Below are positions 44,631 to 55,060 of a DNA stretch of 64,000 nt, piece by piece. The notes under the pieces were generated by a model, which saw only the letters and a program-made list of their open reading frames with translations, searched no databases and was not told where the DNA came from. Origin of the DNA: Colletotrichum lupini (Eukaryota; Ascomycota; Sordariomycetes; Glomerellales; Glomerellaceae); NCBI RefSeq assembly GCF_023278565.1, contig NC_064676.1:6014001-6078000 (forward strand). The letters are read 5' to 3'. The first letter of the stretch is position 1. Each line of letters begins with the position of its first letter. Both the position numbers and the translations under genes were made by a program.

Positions 44631-46500
44631 AGTTCTCCAGTGGGCCAGCTGGGGTGAAGTGAGTGTCGAGGATTGAGATGGGAAAAGAGAGAAAAGATGA
44701 GGGAGAAGGATTGTCCTGTCCTGGGACTTTGTACTAGACTACCTACCAATGTATGAACATGTACCAGTATTTCTATAGAAATTCGCCCTCTGCTGCTATC
44801 GATGGGCGTTTGTCACTAAACTTGGGGGAGATTTCTCTTCAATGCGTGAGATGGGAGATGGGAGTGTTGTGTGGCAGAATAGGAAGAGAGGTCGCCACGG
44901 AGCTCCCTCGTGTCCAGCGGACTGACATGATGGTTTCATTCGGCGTCTTGTGTGTTATACTCCCGAGATCGCAGCGATCTGTTGCGATTTGTGTTTCGAT
45001 GATATAGAATTGGATTAAGTACGTAGGTAGTAGTCGGAGCATGACAAGCTGTCTCTCGACTACACACCACCACCCCATGCATCAAAAAAATACCGCTGCA
45101 AATCGAGCTTCATCCAATCATGTGTGTTATGATTGCGTTACACATTACATCTATCGCTAAGGAACAGGTGGTTCAACCGTAATATACTGGTGTGAGAGAG
45201 AGAAATCATGGGTCACTTCTTACTATTAACCAGTCAGCTAGATGTGTATATGGATGTCTCTTTAATGTATGAACGAGAGAAGTCTGGAGCTGTGAGCAGA
45301 GGATGTAGCATTCCGTGGTTGGAAGAGGTCATGGTATATATAGCCTTACTTTCTAGGACCAATTCCTCGATGCTACCTGTTATATGACTTGCTATGGGAT
45401 GATCCCCATTAAAATAAGTTCTATAAAGCAGGGTGGTTACACACAGTCCTATTTGTATATTCTGTACCCAACGAGAATCATCGTCAAGACCCTTGGGTAT
45501 TTTGGTTCATGCCAGAAACATCATCAAGCTTCCGACGAGACGGTGGTAGCTTCAGCCACAGAGCCACATAGCCGCAATGTGGCGCATGATATGGCTCAAT
45601 CTCCATTACATAACTTTACATTTTCCCAAGTCCCAAAGTCCGGGTTTGAAAACTTCGCAACCTGCGCATTTCCCCTCCCTCCTTTAACCCCTCCACCCCT
45701 CAGGCCTCAGGTCCAGGAAACACATCACCAACGAACATTTCAGCACGTTCGAGCAACAGCACAGCACAGCACAGCAGCAGCTCCCCGATTCCACACACCC
45801 CGCCAAGGTCAGGCATTCGTGCATGCTAGCCAGCTGTGGTGTCATCGCAAAAAGCTGAAACGGCAAGGCGGTTCATTACCTTATCCGATCGTACACCAAG
45901 GTGCAGCGCAAAAGCCACCAGTGCATCCGTACCACCACGCCCGCCGTTTTTTTTTTCCATTTTGCTTGACTGCATTTTTGCGCCGAATCGGCATTTTGGC
46001 CGGAGGGGTTGTCTTGCTTTTCTTACTCTGACTCAATTTGGGGGAAAATCAGTCAGCATTGAGCAGAGCCAGATCAGATTTTCGGTAGGCTTACTTGCAG
46101 CCTTTCCTTACAAATTCAACCTGCATTTTTCTCTTGTTCCAAATTCCCCCTCTATTAGATCCGTCTTAGATATCGGATATCACGAAGGGAGGGGACGGAA
46201 GACGGGAGTTTGCTCATGCAGGGCCAGACATGATCTTGGGATATGCGCGTATTTTCTTGTCAATCGCTGCTTTCCCTACTGCTATACACGTGTGAAATGT
46301 TAACTAACTCTTGACTTTTTTGGCATCATAAAAGTCACTACCGCGAAATTCAGTCCGTCGCAAACGGCCAACAGGCGCTGCCCATTACAGACTACGGAGT
46401 ACTCATCCTCCTCGTCACACCTTGACGAGAAGCTTGGTATTAGAAGAAGGGCCCCTGCGGTGCCGATCCGCCCCCGCCGAGTCAGTAAACTACCCCGAAA
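44631..46500. other. Intergenic region, no gene seen
   Basis: About 1.9 kb. A TATATATAG stretch lies near 45333, a (CAGCA)n-like tract near 45757-45780 and an exact TACGGAGTAC at 46393-46402, about 100 bp before the Spt10-like ATG. The open frame 45384-46031 lacks protein-like composition and is not called. Confidence 0.45.
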
Positions 46501-48339
46501 ATGCCGGCCATGCTAGATGACCCGGCGAGCCCCACCATCTACCGGGTGTCCGGGGTAACGCCGTACCCGGATCCGATGAATCCTTCCCTACCGGCCGACA
46601 TCACCCCACGTCAAGTGACGCTCCGCGACCGCCAGACCGTCGCCACCATCATCCCCTTCGCTTCGCGACACGAAGTGCCCCCGTCCCTGGTTCGCTACCT
46701 AAGCGACCAGCTCAACAAGGAAATCGAGGGCGGCGACACCTACCCGATGATGGAGACCATGGCGGCCGAACAATTCGGCGCCTACTGGTTCCAGAACTTT
46801 GGCGCCGTCATGATGCTGGGCAACATCGAGCAGCCGCACGCCGAACTCAACGACGACATGGACTGGTCCCGCGAGTGCCTCGGCAGCTTCTACATTAAGC
46901 CGAACTACCCGGGCCGCAGCAGCCACGTGTGCAACGCGGGCTTCCTCGTCACCGACGCCTCGCGCAACCGCGGTGTGGGCCGCCTAATGGGCGAGTGCTA
47001 CATCGACTGGGCGCCCAAGCTGGGCTACACCTACTCCGTCTTCAACCTCGTCTACGAGACCAACGTGGCCTCGTGCAAGATTTGGGACGCCCTCGGCTTC
47101 AAGCGCATCGGTCGCGTAAAGGGGTGCGGCAACCTCGCCTCGTACCCGGGCACCCTCATCGACGCCATCATCTACGGGCGGGACCTGCCCGTCCCCGGCA
47201 GCAACGGCGCAGAGTCGGAGGACCTCGTGAGTGAAGAGCGTTTCGACAAGATCAAGTTTTACCTAAAGTACGGACGATATCCGGCGGGTGCTGACCGCGC
47301 CGAGAAAAGCAGGCTCCGGAGCGCGGCGACGCACTATAAGCTGGTGGGGGAGGGCGAGGCCGGCGGCGGGGGCGAGCGGCTGATGCTGAAGGACAAGGAG
47401 GTCGTGCCGGATCCGAGGAGGCAGTACGAGATTGCGCGCGAGGTGCATGCCGCCGGCCACGGCGGGATCAACAAGACGACGGCGACGATTGCGGAGAAGT
47501 ACCACTGGAGCCGTATCAAGGAGACGGCGAGCGACGTGATTCGGAACTGTACTGAGTGTAAGGAGCTCGGCAAGACGCCTGCGCTGGGGGGTGGAAACGG
47601 GGGTGGTGCCAAGGGAAGGTCGGCGGTGGCATTGGCAGCAGCCGCTACTGCTGCTTCTACTACTTCTTCTGCTGCGCCTGTATCGGTTGTGAATCCCCTC
47701 ACAAATACTTCATTTCATCACACTCATTCAACATCACCGCCGCCGCCGCCGTTATCACCAGGGCCTACCTCAACAGTTCTCAGCACCGCAGATCATGTTC
47801 TTTCGCTTCAACACCAACATCCACATCACCACCACCACCTCCCGCCCCTATCGCCGCCAAGATCATCACCCTACGCAGAAGTTACCTCCTTACCACCCTC
47901 CCACACCCTCCGCGACCCGTCGGCCTCGCCCTTACCACGGCACCCGCACCATAACCCTATGCTACAAGATGAGTCCTTCCAGCCGATCGATCCGCAAATC
48001 ATTGGCGGGCTGCAGCCGCCGGGGCCGACGTCGCATCACGATCTCCATCATCACCATCATCATGAGAACCCGTATAACCCGTACCACCCTCACCACACCG
48101 ATTTCCAGGCGTTGCTCAACGCGACGGAGGCCGAAGAAGGGGTAGAGGGGTTGGGCGAGATGGGGGTGTCGGCGGAGGAGGCGGCTGCTGTGGATCGGGA
48201 TCTGGATATGTTGATTGAGCAGGGGGATGATGATGATGTTGGGGTTGGGGTGGTCGTGGATGGAGACGCGGATGCGGTTATGGGGGAGAAGGACGGGCGG
48301 GAAAAGGATGTCTATTCTATAGAGTTTATAAATGGGTGA
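46501..48339 (+). CDS. SPT10: Spt10-like protein: GNAT acetyltransferase plus integrase-type HHCC zinc finger, 612 aa
   Basis: A single exon with ATG context AAAATGC. Residues 40-225 form a GNAT fold; the acetyl-CoA loop is RNRGVGRLMGE (about 154-164), followed by VYETNVASCKIWDALGFKR. Residues 300-360 carry a zinc finger with His316-x3-His320-x29-Cys350-x2-Cys353 in the context YEIAREVHAAGHGGINKTT and WSRIKETASDVIRNCTECKE. This is the H2C2 finger of retroviral and Ty3-type integrases. The same pairing is known in yeast Spt10, which binds histone gene promoters through that finger. Residues 360-530 are Ala/Ser/Pro/His-rich with poly-His runs, and the end is acidic. The role inferred from Spt10 is nuclear control of histone transcription; acetyl transfer has not been shown for the yeast protein to my knowledge. 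Confidence 0.88.
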   Translation: MPAMLDDPASPTIYRVSGVTPYPDPMNPSLPADITPRQVTLRDRQTVATIIPFASRHEVPPSLVRYLSDQLNKEIEGGDTYPMMETMAAEQFGAYWFQNFGAVMMLGNIEQPHAELNDDMDWSRECLGSFYIKPNYPGRSSHVCNAGFLVTDASRNRGVGRLMGECYIDWAPKLGYTYSVFNLVYETNVASCKIWDALGFKRIGRVKGCGNLASYPGTLIDAIIYGRDLPVPGSNGAESEDLVSEERFDKIKFYLKYGRYPAGADRAEKSRLRSAATHYKLVGEGEAGGGGERLMLKDKEVVPDPRRQYEIAREVHAAGHGGINKTTATIAEKYHWSRIKETASDVIRNCTECKELGKTPALGGGNGGGAKGRSAVALAAAATAASTTSSAAPVSVVNPLTNTSFHHTHSTSPPPPPLSPGPTSTVLSTADHVLSLQHQHPHHHHHLPPLSPPRSSPYAEVTSLPPSHTLRDPSASPLPRHPHHNPMLQDESFQPIDPQIIGGLQPPGPTSHHDLHHHHHHENPYNPYHPHHTDFQALLNATEAEEGVEGLGEMGVSAEEAAAVDRDLDMLIEQGDDDDVGVGVVVDGDADAVMGEKDGREKDVYSIEFING

Positions 48340-49585
48340 TGCCAACGGGTGAGAGGAGAGTGGTCTGATGGTGTGGCGTGGTGTCTATTTGGCGTCTTGA
48401 ATACCATGGATGAGGTCGGCGGCGGCGGTGGGCCTGTATTTTCTTGTCTATTTCCTTTCATTTACTTGATAGACTTTTGCACAACTTACTAACATGGCAA
48501 GCGGACATGTCAGCAATTCAGACTTTGCTTATTTAAATGCTTTTGTGAGGAGCATATCCCGGCTTAGTACTTTGAAACTAGGTTGCGCTTATATCGCAGT
48601 GTTTGATTTACCCTCCAGAGCTGGATTTCATTGCAACGGGTAGCCGAGGCCGAAAGAGCCAGGATAGGGAGCACCAGTCCTGAGAATGAATTCTCGATTT
48701 TGTACCAGCTTTATTCGCGATATCGTCTTTCGATCTCTCCTATGCCATCTCATATTACCTAGGGGCACGGAGCCGAGCGTCGGGGCGGATGGCGGGTAGT
48801 GTGGGGCACGACCCGGGCCCTTCACTCGGGGCGTCGCTTCCGTCCGGGATGAGCGGGGCGCACTAATGCCGTGTCTAATTCCAAAAACTCTTTTCTCGGC
48901 CAAATCTAAGAGATGCCTTAGCTTGAATTAAAGCGGTTAAAATGACGCGGCCACATTAATCGTGACCAAGGGCAGAGAGTTTGTGCAATTTTTTGTTCCT
49001 TGGAAGACTTGAGTTTCTGTGGTTCCGCTAGTATTCGTGGGTGCTCTAAAGTGTGCACTTCCGCGCTCTGCAAATATAGCGCCTTGAGTTTTTTGCTTCT
49101 CCTTGAGTCAAGCTCCAGTCCAAGCACGAGGCTTCCACGATTCGTGGGGGCGTGTGTAAGGTAGGTACGTGTGTGTGTCGTGCAACTGAACAATGCACTG
49201 AACCAGCCGGCGACAACGGCCGGGGCGAACATGCTTCCGTCTCATCTTTCTGACGGGATCCTGGAAACGCGAGAAGACAGGGGGTTGCCAAGACCTAATT
49301 TTCGGATTTCCTCTGGTATACGTAAGGATCCAAACTCTAAAAGCCCAGCGCTCGAAAGTTGAAACCTGTTCGGATTGCATTTGCTTTGACTCCGTTTCTA
49401 TCTCTTCTTGCGTGCTACCCAAGGTCTTGGGGGTGTTTGGATTGTTAATGTTGGGTTGACAGAAAAGGCAACGAGTAAGAAGAGGGTGCTGAAGTCTCAC
49501 AGCGTTCGGATCCCTCACTCAAAGTCAACGGATCTGCAGACACCGAGAGAAGAAGGACGGGGTCAGGAAAGCGGCCGACGGACGA
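48340..49585. other. Intergenic region before the inverted-repeat element
   Basis: About 1.25 kb without a supportable gene. Short frames on both strands lack domain character. A TAGGTAGGTACGTGTGTGTG stretch occurs near 49158. Confidence 0.45.
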
Positions 49586-49593
49586 TACAATTA
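49586..49593 (+). repeat. Target-site duplication, left copy
   Basis: TACAATTA immediately precedes the left inverted repeat and is repeated exactly after the right one at 50427-50434. An 8-bp duplication is typical of hAT transposons. Confidence 0.8.
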
Positions 49594-49654
49594 GGGCGAT
49601 GATATTCTGCCAGCACCTGCCGATATCCCGCCCCCAAGTGTGGCTGCGACCGCC
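49594..49654 (+). repeat. Left terminal inverted repeat
   Basis: Matches the reverse complement of 50366-50426 over about 61 bp with about eight mismatches and no gap; the outer 19 bases are perfect. Confidence 0.8.
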
Positions 49655-49689
49655 CCTGCCTCCGAGCCCGGAGGCCAGCTGCCCATACC

Positions 49690-49745
49690 CACCCACTTAC
49701 CTACCTACTTACCTACCTACCTACCTACCCACCTACCTACCTATA
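49690..49745. repeat. (ACCT)n microsatellite
   Basis: A run of ACCT/ACTT units inside the transposon remnant, just after the left inverted repeat. Confidence 0.8.
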
Positions 49746-50174
49746 ACTACTACTTCGTTAACCTTACCGTCGCTACCGCTACCGCCGCTACTAATTAAAG
49801 CTATTCCTAACGTTAATATACCGTAAAAAAAGAATAATTACGAAGTTAATAATCCCTTCGTTTATTAATATGCCGTTAATTACGACGAATACGGTTACGT
49901 AGAGTACGACTACCTACTTTATAGCTAGCGCTTTTCTAGCCTACCTAAGGCTAGAGTAGTACTTAACGAGGCTACTTACGAGGCTAGCTTTGCGGTCTAA
50001 ATTGTTTAATATAAGCCCTCCGCTAGAACTACCGTTACTTATTACTATACTCGTGGCCCGCGTTACGATCGAAAGTAATAACGCCTCGCAGAGTTAACCT
50101 ACCCGAATAAGCGTCGCAAATCCTCGACCTCGTTATAGACTGCCGCTAGCAGATCGCTGCCAGCCTTTCGAGCG

Positions 50175-50263
50175 AGTCAATTGGGTAGCTGGTCAATTGG
50201 GCAGTCAATTGGGCAGTCAATTGGGCAGTCAATTGAGCAGTCAATTGAGCAGTCAATTCGGCC
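50175..50263. repeat. 12-bp tandem repeat, six copies
   Basis: The unit GTCAATTGGGCA repeats from 50192: three perfect copies, two with GGG changed to GAG, and a last degenerate one. A separated, degraded unit starts at 50175. The array lies inside the transposon remnant near its right end. Confidence 0.85.
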
Positions 50264-50365
50264 AAATCGACGATTCCGTCGATTTGGGCTAATTCGTTGA
50301 TTGCCGTACTTTTTCTGACTACGCAGAGCCCAGCTTACGTGTGTGCCCGAGACCGGCGGTCGTGT

Positions 50366-50426
50366 GGCGGCCGCAGCCACACTTGGTGGCAGAATAGCGG
50401 CAGCTGGTGGCAGAATATCATCGCCC
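50366..50426 (-). repeat. Right terminal inverted repeat
   Basis: Reverse complement of the left end. It contains two direct copies of GGTGGCAGAATA spaced by about 10 bases, the kind of subterminal motif that transposases bind. Confidence 0.8.
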
Positions 50427-50434
50427 TACAATTA
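50427..50434 (+). repeat. Target-site duplication, right copy
   Basis: TACAATTA, identical to the left copy. Confidence 0.8.
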
Positions 50435-52004
50435 CAGCCTCCCTCAGCGGGCGGCGGGTTGTGTGTCCTCCGGTATCTGGTCGGCAGGACCGATAATGCT
50501 CACGATTTTATGGACCATCCCGTCGTGGTTCGTGCTTCTCTCTCATGCCGCCATGCCATGTCCATCATCCATCTATCTGGCCTCGTGGGCGCGGAGATCA
50601 AAGTGGGACCTCTCTCAATTGCAATTCACAGACTCAATCTGTTCGAAAAGCAAAGACGTATTGCACACGACGTGATTGGGCATACAGTATCCCCGCGAGA
50701 TGGTATGCCGGCCTGTTCGGCAGGGCTGGCGAGCATAATCCCCGTTAAGCATGTCTTTGCCCATGCCTATGCTCAACAGCCCTGCCGTTGGCTTACAGAA
50801 CCGTGCTTGCACTCTATCGAGTTGCCCGTCCTTTACCGCACAGCTTCGGTGTACGGAGTACGGATGTCAGTCTTGCCAGGGAGGAGGCCACCTCATCATC
50901 CCAACTTCACCAACTCCAAACGGCACCCAGATTTCATATATATTTAGAAACCTTCTTTTCTTTCGAAAAAGCAGAACCCCGCGGCCACCCGATTGGCCGG
51001 TCCATTACATCGGAAGTTCTGAAACTGCGCATGTTCTGTCCCGTAAACCCCTCGCAGGTTCCCGCAGCCCGGGGTTGCCTTGAACTCTGTTCCCAACAGC
51101 ACCTATTCTTCTTTCCTTTTCTCGGTGACTACACTACCTAGGTGTTCCTTTTTCACCCTGTGCTCAAGGTTAAGGCACCGGCATACCGGCGTACCGTATA
51201 GACGGTCACTCCCACCCCTCCCATAACTCCGCGCCCGCGGGGTGAAGCAAGGGGTGAGAACGAAGAGGATAGCGACCACACGTACGGAGTATTTGCGACG
51301 AACTCGGGAACCGGCCGTGAGACGGGCGTAACCCTGTGACTTTCCTCCTGCCGAAACGTGCGACGCCGTGCCAAACGGCAGCGTACGCGTACGTCTGGTC
51401 GTCTGGTCACCACGCTTGGCTCATCTGACGGACACTACACACCACAGAAGGCTCAGAAGCCCAGGCCGCCTAGAGATCTGAAGGGTCAACTTCGTCAAGA
51501 TTGGGTGTAAATTGATGCAGATTGGCGGGACCACCTACACAGCCTCGATCGGTCGAGGCCAGCACTTGTTTCCCGATTGCGACTTTTTTGCCTTCGAGTC
51601 AAGGGAGGGTGTTGGCCCGGAGCCCGGGAGGTAGGGGGAGGGGTGGTAGTTGATTAATTTGATGGGTGGTAATCAATCAAAGAAGGTTGGACTAAGGTTA
51701 TATAGCGCTATTGACATCCACGAAATTTCCCGTGGCGCCTCCTATTTTTCGATAGTGTCATTAAACTTATCAGCTTGCTCTCTACCTATCCCTATGACAG
51801 CACGCTGCTAGCCTCTCTTTATCAACGCACTCGCTCTCACGAAAGCTTCCACAACACTACACGTCGCATACACACAAAAGTGCACTCATATACACACTCT
51901 CTACTCCGTACATACAACAAATACACGATACACACACAACCAATATTACCTATAGTGCACACAGTCGACAATCAAAGCAACATACACAACACAAATCAGT
52001 CAAG
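50435..52004. other. Intergenic region and promoter of the knottin-like gene
   Basis: About 1.6 kb. No gene is supported. It has GTACGGAGTAC at 50851-50861, GTACGGAGTA at 51282-51291 and TACTCCGTAC at 51902-51911: three copies of one palindromic motif ahead of a single gene. A TATA-like element lies at 51698-51705. Confidence 0.5.
51698..51705 (+). promoter_or_regulatory. TATA-like element of the knottin-like gene
   Basis: TTATATAG lies about 300 bp before the ATG at 52005. The leader between them is CA-rich and lacks G, as in many fungal secreted-protein genes. Confidence 0.4.
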
Positions 52005-52359
52005 ATGAAGTTCTCACTCCTCACCCTCATCACAATCATCAGCGCCGCATCCGCCATCAGCGTCGACGCCGGCCTCATCAAGAGACAATGCATCGCCGAA
52101 GGAGGTTAGTTCTTCTACGTCACATGGTCTCCCAAAAAATTGTTTGCTAACGGTGAATGACTTTATAGGTCTCTGCTTCACAAGCACCACAGAAGTTGAC
52201 AAGCCCTGCTGCGGCGGCCTCATCTGCAACACCGACCCTGCGCGCAACAACGCCAACGTATGCGGGAAGAAGCCCGCCGAGAAGAGGGACGTCCCGAAGC
52301 CTCTGCCTGTACCGCGAGCCATGCCTGAGATTCCCCGCGACGAGCCCATCTGGGGATAG
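52005..52359 (+). CDS. Small secreted cysteine-rich protein with knottin pattern, 96 aa, two exons
   Basis: The exons are 52005-52104 and 52169-52359, with donor GTTAGT, branch point GCTAAC and acceptor TAG. Residues 1-17 (MKFSLLTLITIISAASA) form a signal peptide. A Lys-Arg pair at 26-27 would allow Kex2 cleavage just before Gln28. Six cysteines follow at 29, 36, 47, 48, 53 and 65, spaced C-x6-C-x10-CC-x4-C-x11-C, which fits the inhibitor-cystine-knot (knottin) pattern. A second Lys-Arg at 72-73 separates this core from a Pro-rich tail ending in DEPIWG. The mature product may therefore be a peptide of roughly 45 residues. Function is not readable from sequence: knottins include protease inhibitors, antimicrobial peptides and effectors. 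I make no toxicity claim. Confidence 0.82.
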
Positions 52360-53315
52360 CCGCAACCTTTAAACGACGTTTTTGGGAAGAGGTGACTTAT
52401 GAAAGAAGAGGATTCCGACTTGGTCTTGTGTTGGGCGACAGCGTATGATGACGACTTTTTATTTTTATTCTTTCAATGATTCAACCACCACGACAGCTTG
52501 GTTGCTTAGGGGCCCAGGGAGGCATTTAGACTTGATACCACATTTCTTAGCGTTTTGAGATACCAACTTCGATATCACTAGACCTTTTATTCACTTTGTC
52601 CCACCATCGTTCCCTGCGTTGAGCACAGTTCTTCAGTGACTTCCTAATTTTCCTATAATTTGCTTGTGGCCTAGCATATTGCAAGTAATCGAGTTTGCTT
52701 TAAGTGGCACGGCGATTGGTATGCGATCTAGATACCCCCCACGACGTAGACCTGATTTGTCAGTGGCTAGAACGGCATGACATTCTAGATGCATCCTTAC
52801 TAGTAACATGCCGCTTGACTGTGCTTTTTTGTTCAGACCTATCGACTGTTTGGTCCAAAGATTCTTCTCCGCTTTCAATGCAAGAGCTAAACAACTGCCA
52901 AGACTGGTATAGGGACGGGTTGGCTGTGACTCGATGAATGTACACCCTTGGAGCGCGTGGCAATTGTTAACCTGAGTTTCGGGCCCCACAATGACTTGAC
53001 TTCCTGCCTACTTACCACATCTAGCACTACTTGACAACTCAAGTGATGTGTTGTAGCACCGGCTTCAAGAGTCCATGTGCACATCCTTGTCAGTTTGTTC
53101 GGTATCGAACCATAATATAGTTCGGATTCAAAACTATAAACCGTGTAGATAAAATGCCTGCCATAGCTTGTTGCGCTGCAAGTTTGTTCATTTGTCGTAA
53201 TCCGCCATCGTATGTCAAACGCCGGGTGAACTCTTGAGTATGTACATTTTCTTCGCCTTGATCCAACCTTCTTGGGACTGTCTAGTCAAGTAGCTCAAAT
53301 CAACTCAACCAAATA
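52360..53315. other. Gap between convergent genes
   Basis: About 950 bp between the knottin-like gene (plus) and the membrane-protein gene (minus). Small frames on both strands have no protein character. Confidence 0.45.
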
Positions 53316-54333
53316 TCAACCTTTCTCTCGACTTCCCGGCATCTCGTGTACTGTTGTTGGTTGTGTTTGGATGTCGTCACCATACAGTTCATATTTCCGT
53401 TCCACAACTGGCTGTGCTGGCAGTTCAAACTTCCGACCCTCAAAATTAATCGGCTCAACATGATAGACAGTCGTAGCCTCGAGTTCTCTGGGACTCCCGG
53501 CCTTTCTTGCTCTCCTACGTCGCCTCCAGAGCATAAAGACCCCACCTAGTAAAACCAATACTCCCAGAACGACACCAACCGACACGCCGACCGTCAACGT
53601 AAGGGGTGCGCCGGATGATTCATCGCCATTGCCTCGAGGTACTTCTGTATTTGTGGAGGCAGGTAAATTCTGTGTGATGGTCTGTGTAGTCGGTGGAATC
53701 GTGATGCCGGGATTGCTCACACTGGTCGAGCTTGTAGGAAAATTGTAGCCGTTGATGGGGACAGCCCAGACCGTCAATGTCCCTGTTTTTACCACGGTGC
53801 CAGTTGCAAAGTGAGTTTGTTTACCCCCAGAAGCCGTTAACGATTGATAAAAGATTGTCTCGCCTGCCGTGACTTCCGATAAACATTGTGAAGGGAACAC
53901 GGGTAGGGTCGGTTGTGGAACGTGGAATGTATAGTCTCTGTGTTTAACATATTAGTTCGAATGTTCTTCATGATATTGAAAGGTCGGTCGGGAGAACACA
54001 CTTAGGGCAGCAATACACATGTTGCAACCCTCCATCTTCAAGACGTGTCTGCGCGGCTGTGTATGCTTCAGGGCATACAAATGTTGGCCCCAAGGCGATA
54101 CTCGTTGTCTGGCTCAAGGTTTGAAACCACCACGATGTCACTTCTGGTGGAAAACATGACGCTGCGCTGTCGTCGATATCCTTTCCAAAATACGGATCCC
54201 AGGCTAACACGGTGCCCGCATCCAACTGGCGATAGAATTGCGCAGAGCACCCGATGGCCTGTGGCCATGGGGTCGAGAGTGGATAGTAAACTGTCGGCCG
54301 GCCGCTGGCCGTCACCAACGTGGGAGTCGCCAT
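53316..54333 (-). CDS. Single-pass membrane protein with basic stop-transfer and cytosolic tail, 317 aa, two exons
   Basis: The exons on the minus strand are 54333-54002 and 53937-53316, with a 63-bp intron (donor GTGTGT, acceptor CAG). The open frame starts three bases earlier, but with TTG. The N-terminal part (residues 1-215) has several cysteines, such as IGCSAQF, SCFPPEV, VYCCPK and SQCLSEV, and a Ser/Thr/Pro-rich stalk (TIPPTTQTITQNLPASTNTE). One membrane segment lies at about 219-245 (LTLTVGVSVGVVLGVLVLL), followed by RRRRRARK and a 65-residue tail. The layout resembles fungal cell-surface sensors of the WSC/Mid2 kind, but no WSC domain is present. A signal peptide is not obvious, so either the true start is elsewhere or it is a type III protein. 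Confidence 0.75.
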
Positions 54334-55060
54334 CAAGAATCCGGGATCATGGGAGAAATGGAAAAGGAAGAAAAGAAGCTAAAAGGAGAGGTGTACGGCC
54401 GTCTAGAAGAAGGCGAAGCGGCAGCAGGAGAGACATGGCGTACTGCAATGCTACACCAACCTCTTGGGGGCGAGCACCTCATCTTAATGGGCGCAGCAAC
54501 TGAGCGCTTCATCTTTGATTCAAGACGTGTTCAGCTCGTTGTTGGAAACCGTTGTTGGTGCCCCAGATTGGGAAGTGACCCGGTTTTGCAGGCCCAAAAG
54601 AGCTTCGCTCTGGCAAGGGCCCTCGTAGGAGGGGCCATGCAAGGGGCTTATCCAACCTATGAAGGTTGGAGTGAAAAGTCGTTGTTGGTTACAAATTGTA
54701 GAGCGTCCTATGAGAGTCGATCTTGGCACCTAAACGAAGTTATTCAAGCAGGCCTCAACATGCGGCACAGCACATCACAACGGCAACCATCAGGCCGTGA
54801 AGCACAAAAAGTGGCCCTAGAGCGCTTAAGTCGGCGCTTCTGCCCTTCTTGTCTTTCTGCAGATCTTCTGCTGGTCATCACCTCATCTTCTTTCAATAAG
54901 GTAGTCGTCCCTCTCCCGCATTCCCGTTGCAGACGATCCAAACTGTTGTGGTCCTTGACTCCTTAATACCCAAGCAGCGGCGCAGCCTGGCCTCTTGTCT
55001 GCAACCTGATAACCCTGCCATTGGTACCGTACCCGGATTACCCGAGATCTGCCGCCGACG
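54334..55060. other. Intergenic region between divergent genes
   Basis: About 730 bp. The plus strand stays open from 54238 to 54966, but the text has no domain character and partly overlaps the membrane-protein gene, so I do not call it. A perfect CCAACC/GGTTGG hairpin lies at 54652-54669, next to an imperfect GGCCCTC/GAGGGGCC one, and CGTTGTTGG recurs three times between 54535 and 54690. Confidence 0.4.

Larger units (their letters stand above)
49594..50426. mobile_element. Non-autonomous inverted-repeat DNA transposon remnant, hAT-like, 833 bp
   Basis: The ends are inverted repeats of about 61 bp. The outer 19 bases (GGGCGATGATATTCTGCCA) are identical, and the inner part includes a shared CCAAGTGTGGCTGCG block with a few mismatches. 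The element is bounded by an 8-bp direct repeat TACAATTA. The middle from about 49745 to 50150 is AT-rich and TA-dinucleotide-rich with stops in all frames, as after RIP. It also holds a tetranucleotide ACCT tract at 49690-49745 and a 12-bp tandem array near the right end. No transposase remains, so it must have been mobilised by another copy or be a deletion derivative. The hAT label rests only on the 8-bp duplication. Confidence 0.75.

Noticed and set aside
45384..46031. 215-codon plus-strand frame
   Set aside because: Poorly protein-like, and it includes a poly-pyrimidine run read as Phe repeats.
50297..50947. 216-codon plus-strand frame
   Set aside because: It starts inside the inverted-repeat transposon and crosses its border, so it cannot be an old host gene, and it shows no transposase motif.
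54600..54700. Possible small structured RNA from two adjacent hairpins
   Set aside because: Stems are short, no RNA family is recognised, and similar hairpins are expected by chance at this GC level.
54238..54966. 242-codon plus-strand frame
   Set aside because: It overlaps the first exon of the membrane-protein gene, has no signal, domain or splice context, and ends before the next gene's promoter. Left as intergenic.
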